Assembly: GCA_030635485.1 (NCBI GenBank)
Contig: DAOVYS010000076.1
Location: forward strand, 1-10,264
DNA length: 10,264 bases
Direction: 5' to 3'
Source of the DNA: Pseudomonadota bacterium
Lineage (GTDB): Bacteria > Desulfobacterota > Desulfobulbia > Desulfobulbales > DAOVYS01
The notes below the pieces were generated by a model, which saw only the letters and a program-made list of their open reading frames with translations, was not told where the DNA came from and made no database searches. The position numbers and the translations under genes are program-made. This document shows, in pieces, positions 6,832 to 10,264 of this stretch (position 1 is the first letter of the stretch; every line of letters starts with the position of its first letter).

Positions 6832-7484
6832 ATCGTTTTCCTTAGAGTTAATCTTCCCGCCAGCAGGCTGAAATGGATCCTGGCCTGTAATTCGTTTTTC
6901 TCAATCGGCAGACGCTTTATTTCCAACTTGTCGACAACCCCTATCTCCGGGCGTTTTTCCAAGTACTGCAGGTATGTAAAGATATTCCGGAATTCCGTGT
7001 CACCACTAAGAGTTACCGGACACAGTTCAAAACCGTTTAGTGTCTGGGGTGCAACAGATCGCATTTCACCCACATTTTCCCGGATGTCCACGGGCGCCCC
7101 GGGCAGCAGGGTCAGGATAATCCTGGTGAACTGTTCAGGGTCGGCCAGGCTGTCCCAATGTTGTTTAAGATAATTCTCCTTGAGATTCAGTACAGCGATT
7201 TTCTTACCAATCTCCTCTTGTTCTCTCTCAAATTTACTGATCGCCCCTGTAAGCATCATTGTTACGTCGTCCCTTGGGGCCTCAAATTGCGCCAGTTCAG
7301 CCAGGTTTTTTTGTAATGACTTTTGTTGGGGGTCCAGAAATACGGATTTGCCGCCATAGCCTACAAATAAGCAGCATACTATTCCGAGAATAAGGATTCT
7401 TAAGGAGGCCCGGCTCTCAGCATCATTACGGAGCAGATAATAGATGTCCGGGAAAATTTTAATAAATTTGAGAAGCGCTTTCAT
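6828..7484 (-). CDS. pilO: PilO-like inner-membrane assembly protein
   Basis: This 218-residue bitopic protein has a short cytoplasmic N-terminus and one membrane segment at about 28-44 (LRILILGIVCCLFVGYG). A helical/coiled-coil stretch follows (about 52-110, rich in E, K, Q and L), then a C-terminal alpha/beta domain with LSGDTEFRNIFTYLQYLEKRP (158-178), the pattern of the ferredoxin-like fold of PilO and GspM. Family role: forms a heterodimer with PilN in the inner membrane and recruits PilP, aligning the platform with the secretin. The start is followed by MKALLKF; the ribosome-binding site is weak (TTGA). The gene begins 59 bp after pilN and overlaps the next gene by 4 bp. The PilO identity rests on topology, the C-terminal motif and its place in the operon. 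Confidence 0.85.
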   Translation of the reverse strand: MKALLKFIKIFPDIYYLLRNDAESRASLRILILGIVCCLFVGYGGKSVFLDPQQKSLQKNLAELAQFEAPRDDVTMMLTGAISKFEREQEEIGKKIAVLNLKENYLKQHWDSLADPEQFTRIILTLLPGAPVDIRENVGEMRSVAPQTLNGFELCPVTLSGDTEFRNIFTYLQYLEKRPEIGVVDKLEIKRLPIEKNELQARIHFSLLAGRLTLRKTI

Positions 7485-7533
7485 ATCAATTCATAACCGT
7501 TCACCAGGGGTACAAACTTACGCCCCCCCCGGC

Positions 7534-7549
7534 ATGTAAACGTTTACAT
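7534..7549. promoter_or_regulatory. Perfect 16-bp palindrome resembling a LacI/cre-type operator
   Basis: ATGTAAACGTTTACAT is a perfect palindrome spanning the pilN stop codon (7544-7546) and the start of the pilN-pilO spacer. Its core TGTAAACGTTTACA fits the published cre/LacI-family operator pattern TGWAARCGYTWNCW, with the central CG. A C8 run (G8 on the coding strand) lies beside it at 7523-7530. With no loop it would be a poor RNA hairpin, so a protein-binding site is the more natural reading. No regulator gene is in the window and a chance palindrome in AT-rich coding sequence cannot be excluded. Confidence 0.35.
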
Positions 7550-8107
7550 CAATTCAAATTTGATGTTAAAGGAAAGCCGGTATTGGTTGTTGTCAGCTGA
7601 ATCTCTGGCAATATTCAGTAAAGCAACATTTTTAAAAACCGGCTCTTTTTTTAAATTTTTGACAAAATCAGGCAAATCTTTGGCTCCCGTCGCAATCCCT
7701 GATATCCTCCCGATCTTATTGTTAAAAGAAATAATATTAAATGTGACTGTTGCGGGTATGACTTTAGTGATCCGGCTCAACACCTGTGAAAAACGGTTTT
7801 TTTCCACTTGCGGCAAAGAGAGTTTGCTTATTCTGGCTTTAAGTTCGTTATAATTCCTGCGCCGCGCCTCGGCTTTGCGTCGGGATACCGCCACTTCGGC
7901 CTGCAATCGGGTTGTCTGATCATGTCGGCTTTTCAGGGAGGCCAATTGTTTTTCATTGTCAGTCAGTCTTGAATTAACAAGCTGATATTGCACGAAAATT
8001 AAAGCAACAACCCCCACTAACAAAGAGCCGGCTATCCAAGGTGTAACTTGCTTTATTTTTTCAGATAAAGGCTTTTGGGGTACAAGATTGATCCGTTGCA
8101 GCAACAT
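7544..8107 (-). CDS. pilN: PilN-like inner-membrane assembly protein
   Basis: I place the start at ATG 8107, giving 187 residues, instead of the upstream ATG at 8161 inside pilM. An AGGTGA ribosome-binding site (8118-8113) sits 5 nt before 8107 and contains the pilM stop TGA. The resulting protein also begins MLLQRINLVP, which places the conserved PilM-docking motif (I)NL(L/V)P at residues 6-10. One membrane segment follows (about 23-41, WIAGSLLVGVVALIFVQYQL), then a charged coiled coil (about 45-95). The C-terminal domain has FSQVLSRITKVIPATVTFNII (106-126) and SGIATGAKDLPDFVKNLK (134-151), typical of PilN/GspL-C ferredoxin-like domains. Role: bridges cytoplasmic PilM to periplasmic PilO/PilP. 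Tight spacing to pilM indicates coupled expression. Confidence 0.92.
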   Translation of the reverse strand: MLLQRINLVPQKPLSEKIKQVTPWIAGSLLVGVVALIFVQYQLVNSRLTDNEKQLASLKSRHDQTTRLQAEVAVSRRKAEARRRNYNELKARISKLSLPQVEKNRFSQVLSRITKVIPATVTFNIISFNNKIGRISGIATGAKDLPDFVKNLKKEPVFKNVALLNIARDSADNNQYRLSFNIKFELM

Positions 8108-8112
8108 AAGTG

Positions 8113-9255
8113 TCACCTGATTCCAGCGCCGATGCAAACGGCGGCAAGAGAAGAGGAGCATACCTTTTCCAAAGTCGTGCGGGCCAGCGGTTCGATATCA
8201 ATCTCTACCGTCTTGCTCGTCATCTCCAGGAAATCTTCCCAGAAATCTTCCGCACCACCTACCACAACCTTTTTGATCGGGTCTCCTTTAATAATGGAAG
8301 AGTAATAATCTCTGGTTCTCATAATTTCGAGACCCACGCTCTGGATATAGTCAGGCCAGGTCGATACCCGGGGAGCCGCTATTGCTGGCTGGGGGGGCGC
8401 CGGGGGGGGTGCCACCACTTCTTCCACATGCTCAAGGGAGAGGGAGAGATCATCCCCATTATTGGCCGAAAGGCTGTTATCCGGCTCTTTATCTATTCCC
8501 CCCCCATAGAGATCAAACTCCTTAAGGATGGAATCAACTTCACTGTCCGCCATAAGAGATGATTCCGCTTCAGGTTCAGGCTCCTCAGGAGTCTCCTCCA
8601 GAATTTCTTCCTCTGGTTCCGGAACCTCGCCATAGGTTAAATCAGGCTTTGGGGTAGCCACGGTCCGCACCAGGGTCAGAGATCCCTTATCAAAAACAGC
8701 TAATGATATGTCTTCCGGCCAGAGCAGAACACAGAGACTGGTTTCCTTTGGAGAGAGCCGCTGATCCTGGGAAAGATATGCAAAGGCGGCAAACACATCC
8801 GCTTCCAGATATTTAATCTCAAGCTGCCCGGTTTTGAGATTCTCGCGTATCAGGTCAAATGATTTAACAGGAAACAGATAGGCGGTGATCTGGAGTTCCT
8901 TTTTCCGGCGGCTGGTGATCTGCCAATCGTAGATATGTTCATTCAGCGGTGTGCTGATTGCCTTGCCCAGATGATAGGGAACAGCCTTTCCTACACTCGA
9001 TTCCACCATTGGCGGCAGGGAAAAGTTTACCGTTTCAAATGATGATAGGGGCAAGGCAACGGCAACATCCCCTTTTGGCATAGGCCCGGCGGACAAGAGA
9101 CTCTTTATGGTGCTCTCTTCATAGAGCTGCCCCTGGGCCGTGGCGATAATCCGATGCGCGGGAAGAGAAGAGGTCCTGGTCAATTCAGCAAGAACCGATA
9201 TCTTTGTATCACCGGCCAGGACATAGAATTTTTTTCTGCGCGGAATAAGTCTCAT
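8113..9255 (-). CDS. pilM: PilM/MshI-like actin-fold protein with long acidic and proline-rich insertion
   Basis: This 380-residue protein is predicted to be cytoplasmic. The N-terminal half (about 9-200) and the end (300-380: GLEIMRTRDYYSS, KKVVVGGAEDF, CSSSLAAVCIGAGIR) match PilM/MshI proteins, whose actin-like fold binds the PilN N-terminus. The usual phosphate-1 loop (DxGxxSVK) is degenerate here (LAGDTKISVL, 13-22), so nucleotide binding is doubtful. Residues about 201-299 are a low-complexity linker: glutamate/proline-rich (EEEILEETPEEPEPEAE, 215-231), then GGG, then PPPAPPQP (283-290). It stands where PilM normally has only a short connection between subdomains. Three mononucleotide runs encode part of it: C8 at 8498-8505, G8 at 8402-8409, G7 at 8391-8397. 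The ATG at 9255 follows the TPR gene by 16 bp. PilN starts 5 bp after its stop. Confidence 0.85.
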   Translation of the reverse strand: MRLIPRRKKFYVLAGDTKISVLAELTRTSSLPAHRIIATAQGQLYEESTIKSLLSAGPMPKGDVAVALPLSSFETVNFSLPPMVESSVGKAVPYHLGKAISTPLNEHIYDWQITSRRKKELQITAYLFPVKSFDLIRENLKTGQLEIKYLEADVFAAFAYLSQDQRLSPKETSLCVLLWPEDISLAVFDKGSLTLVRTVATPKPDLTYGEVPEPEEEILEETPEEPEPEAESSLMADSEVDSILKEFDLYGGGIDKEPDNSLSANNGDDLSLSLEHVEEVVAPPPAPPQPAIAAPRVSTWPDYIQSVGLEIMRTRDYYSSIIKGDPIKKVVVGGAEDFWEDFLEMTSKTVEIDIEPLARTTLEKVCSSSLAAVCIGAGIR

Positions 9256-9271
9256 AGGTTCCAGGTGGACC

Positions 9272-9913
9272 TCAATCTGTCTCTTCTCTGTTGTTTATTT
9301 TTCTCTCAAACAATTCAGTCAACGGTCTTTCAAAAATGCCGGTCTGGGCAAGAATATCCAGGTTGCTGCGCAAAAGGGGATGATTCGGGGCCAGATGATG
9401 AGCCTGCTCAAGAAGATTGAAGGCCAAAGTATAGAGTCCCATCTCGCTGAATGCCACCGCCTGGTTCAAAAGCGGCTCTATCTGTTCCGGCTGCATCTTT
9501 TTTGCCTGTTCCAGATAATAAATTCCATTCCAATAGTCTTGTCTCTGCACCAGCATGGCTCCCTGGTTGTTCAATTTGATCATCTCCTGTTCTGTCTGAT
9601 TATTCCGGGCCGAATGGATCGGCTTAATTAAAGCGGCCTGCTCTGCCTGGTATGTATGGTCGGCAACAGGCTGTTTTCGGACCTTCCGGCTCTTCTGCTC
9701 TTGAGACAAACCGGCTTTATTAAACCTGTCTAAAATTATGGGCCTTTCCATGTACAGAAAGGCAATCCCTGCGGATACCAGCACAAAAACCAGCGCCAAC
9801 TTATATTTTTTTTGTCCGTGCCGGGGTTTTTTCGAGCGTATTCTGCCGTTTTCGGCATTCTGGAATGCCTTATGGTCCCGAATCCGCTTGAAAACGTCAA
9901 AAAAATGACTCAT
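9272..9913 (-). CDS. Single-pass membrane protein with TPRs (MshN-like position and topology)
   Basis: This 213-residue protein is the first gene of the operon. A very basic cytoplasmic N-terminus (RSKKPRHGQKK, 26-36) precedes one membrane segment (38-55, LALVFVLVSAGIAFLYM). A charged linker follows, then two TPR-like helical pairs at about 109-145 (LNNQGAMLVQRQDYWNGIYY) and 146-180 (LLNQAVAFSEMGLYTLAFNL, then APNHP). Topology predicts periplasmic TPRs. In MSHA clusters the TPR protein MshN has a similar layout but is longer and lies elsewhere; in other T4P systems TPR proteins such as PilF pilot the secretin. A scaffold or secretin-assembly role is therefore inferred, not shown. The ATG at 9913 has AAAGGG about 5 nt upstream. 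Confidence 0.85.
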   Translation of the reverse strand: MSHFFDVFKRIRDHKAFQNAENGRIRSKKPRHGQKKYKLALVFVLVSAGIAFLYMERPIILDRFNKAGLSQEQKSRKVRKQPVADHTYQAEQAALIKPIHSARNNQTEQEMIKLNNQGAMLVQRQDYWNGIYYLEQAKKMQPEQIEPLLNQAVAFSEMGLYTLAFNLLEQAHHLAPNHPLLRSNLDILAQTGIFERPLTELFERKINNREETD

Positions 9914-9973
9914 CTGCGCCCTTTAAATGCCTACGTGTCGAAATGGTGACCATCATTTCAGCCTCTTGCCTAA

Positions 9974-10002
9974 AATATACATATGATGATATCCAGTTGT
10001 AA
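9974..10002 (-). promoter_or_regulatory. Candidate sigma70-type promoter for the operon
   Basis: Upstream of the first gene, on the coding strand, TATATT (9979-9974) matches the -10 consensus at five of six bases. It lies 17 nt from TTACAA (10002-9997), a weak -35 match (three of six). Transcription would start about 55 nt before the ATG. I see no sigma54 box nearby. The -35 is poor, consistent with an activated promoter or with a false match in AT-rich DNA. Confidence 0.3.
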
Positions 10003-10004
10003 TT

Positions 10005-10038
10005 ACAGCTAATTTTGACATAAAAACGTCACAGCTAA
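10005..10038. promoter_or_regulatory. Repeated half-sites upstream of the candidate promoter
   Basis: ACAGCTAA occurs twice in direct orientation (10005-10012 and 10031-10038). Between and overlapping them is an inverted pair, TGACAT (10016-10021) and ACGTCA (10026-10031), with 4 nt between. The cluster lies just upstream of the candidate -35, where an activator would bind. The sites match no regulator I recognise with confidence and are short, so chance is a real alternative. Confidence 0.25.
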
Positions 10039-10100
10039 AAAAAAATTTATCTTCATGATCAGTTAATTATTCAATAATCATGCCAAGATAGGTAATTTAC

Positions 10101-10123
10101 GTTCAGAAATGATATTTCTGAAC
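10101..10123. repeat. Perfect 10-bp hairpin, function unknown
   Basis: GTTCAGAAAT (10101-10110) is followed by a 3-nt loop and its exact complement (10114-10123). Neither strand has a T-run immediately after it, so it is not a standard intrinsic terminator. It lies in the 351-bp gene-free region 9914-10264 and could end the transcript of a gene to the right or be part of a repeat element. Confidence 0.5.
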
Positions 10124-10182
10124 AGAGGGGTCAGGGGCTAGGGCTGCCCTTTACCCATAAATCAGTGCATGGATAATTTTTA

Positions 10183-10264
10183 TTCCCCAAAGGGGAAATG
10201 GCGTATAGCCGGTGTGCTTCAGCCACCGGTATGGGGTATATAGAGGGGATCGTCCTGAAGGGAC
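10183..10264. repeat. Cluster of small palindromes, probably REP-like, at the right edge
   Basis: Three short hairpins follow one another: TTCCCC/GGGGAA (10183-10188 and 10192-10197, AAA loop), CCGGTG/CACCGG (10209-10214 and 10224-10229), and GTCC/GGAC (10252-10255 and 10261-10264), the last cut by the window end. No ORF is seen. The pattern resembles RAYT-associated extragenic palindromes, but the element is incomplete here and the family assignment is inference. Confidence 0.4.

Noticed and set aside
8110..8562. 150-residue plus-strand open frame opposite pilM
   Set aside because: Antisense shadow arising from the low-complexity PilM linker; no start context and no family resemblance.
10140..10264. 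Riboswitch (for example c-di-GMP) at the right edge
   Set aside because: The small stems lack the conserved junction and tetraloop/receptor bases of known riboswitches; simple palindromes fit better.

Overview
The window is one strand-coherent operon. Eight complete protein genes and one truncated gene all read on the minus strand, so transcription runs from high to low coordinates. They encode most of the envelope machinery of a type IV filament system: type IV pilus, MSHA-like pilus or type II secretion. The gene set and order (TPR anchor, PilM, PilN, PilO, PilP/MshK-like, short secretin, MshEN-type ATPase, platform protein) resemble the msh/T4P-like clusters of Desulfobacterota (former Deltaproteobacteria). 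The moderate GC content and the many small palindromic repeats between genes fit that group. This taxonomic reading is inference from gene content only.

Right end (about 9914-10264): no gene. It holds the probable operon promoter region and, further out, hairpin-forming repeats. Then, in transcription order: a single-pass TPR protein (9913-9272); a PilM/MshI-like actin-fold protein with a long acidic/proline-rich insertion (9255-8113); PilN (8107-7544); PilO (7484-6828); a PilP/MshK-like periplasmic protein (6831-6376); a secretin (6124-4682); a GspE/PilB/MshE ATPase with two MshEN motifs (4558-2906); a GspF/PilC platform protein (2510-1272); and a TMTC-like multi-spanning membrane protein, probably a GT-C glycosyltransferase, which starts on a TTG just past the gspF stop and runs off the left edge.

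The first five genes are tightly packed, with gaps of 16, 5 and 59 bp and one 4-bp overlap. The three gaps around the secretin and ATPase are each filled by repetitive, palindrome-rich, non-coding elements: 6186-6374, 4604-4674 and 2525-2907. The secretin gene is bracketed by copies of one repeat.

How it works together: PilM (cytoplasm) docks on the N-terminal tail of PilN. PilN and PilO span the inner membrane and, with the PilP/MshK-like protein, link to the outer-membrane secretin. The GspE-type ATPase drives the GspF platform to assemble pilins or pseudopilins. No pilin, prepilin peptidase, retraction ATPase or MshM-like ATPase lies in the window. The terminal GT-C-like protein may glycosylate the filament subunits or an envelope polymer (inference).

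The core machinery is of known families. The points most worth a second look are the PilM insertion with three mononucleotide tracts, the nested MITE/REP element, the repeat-bracketed secretin, the LacI/cre-like perfect palindrome at the pilN stop, and the terminal GT-C gene.
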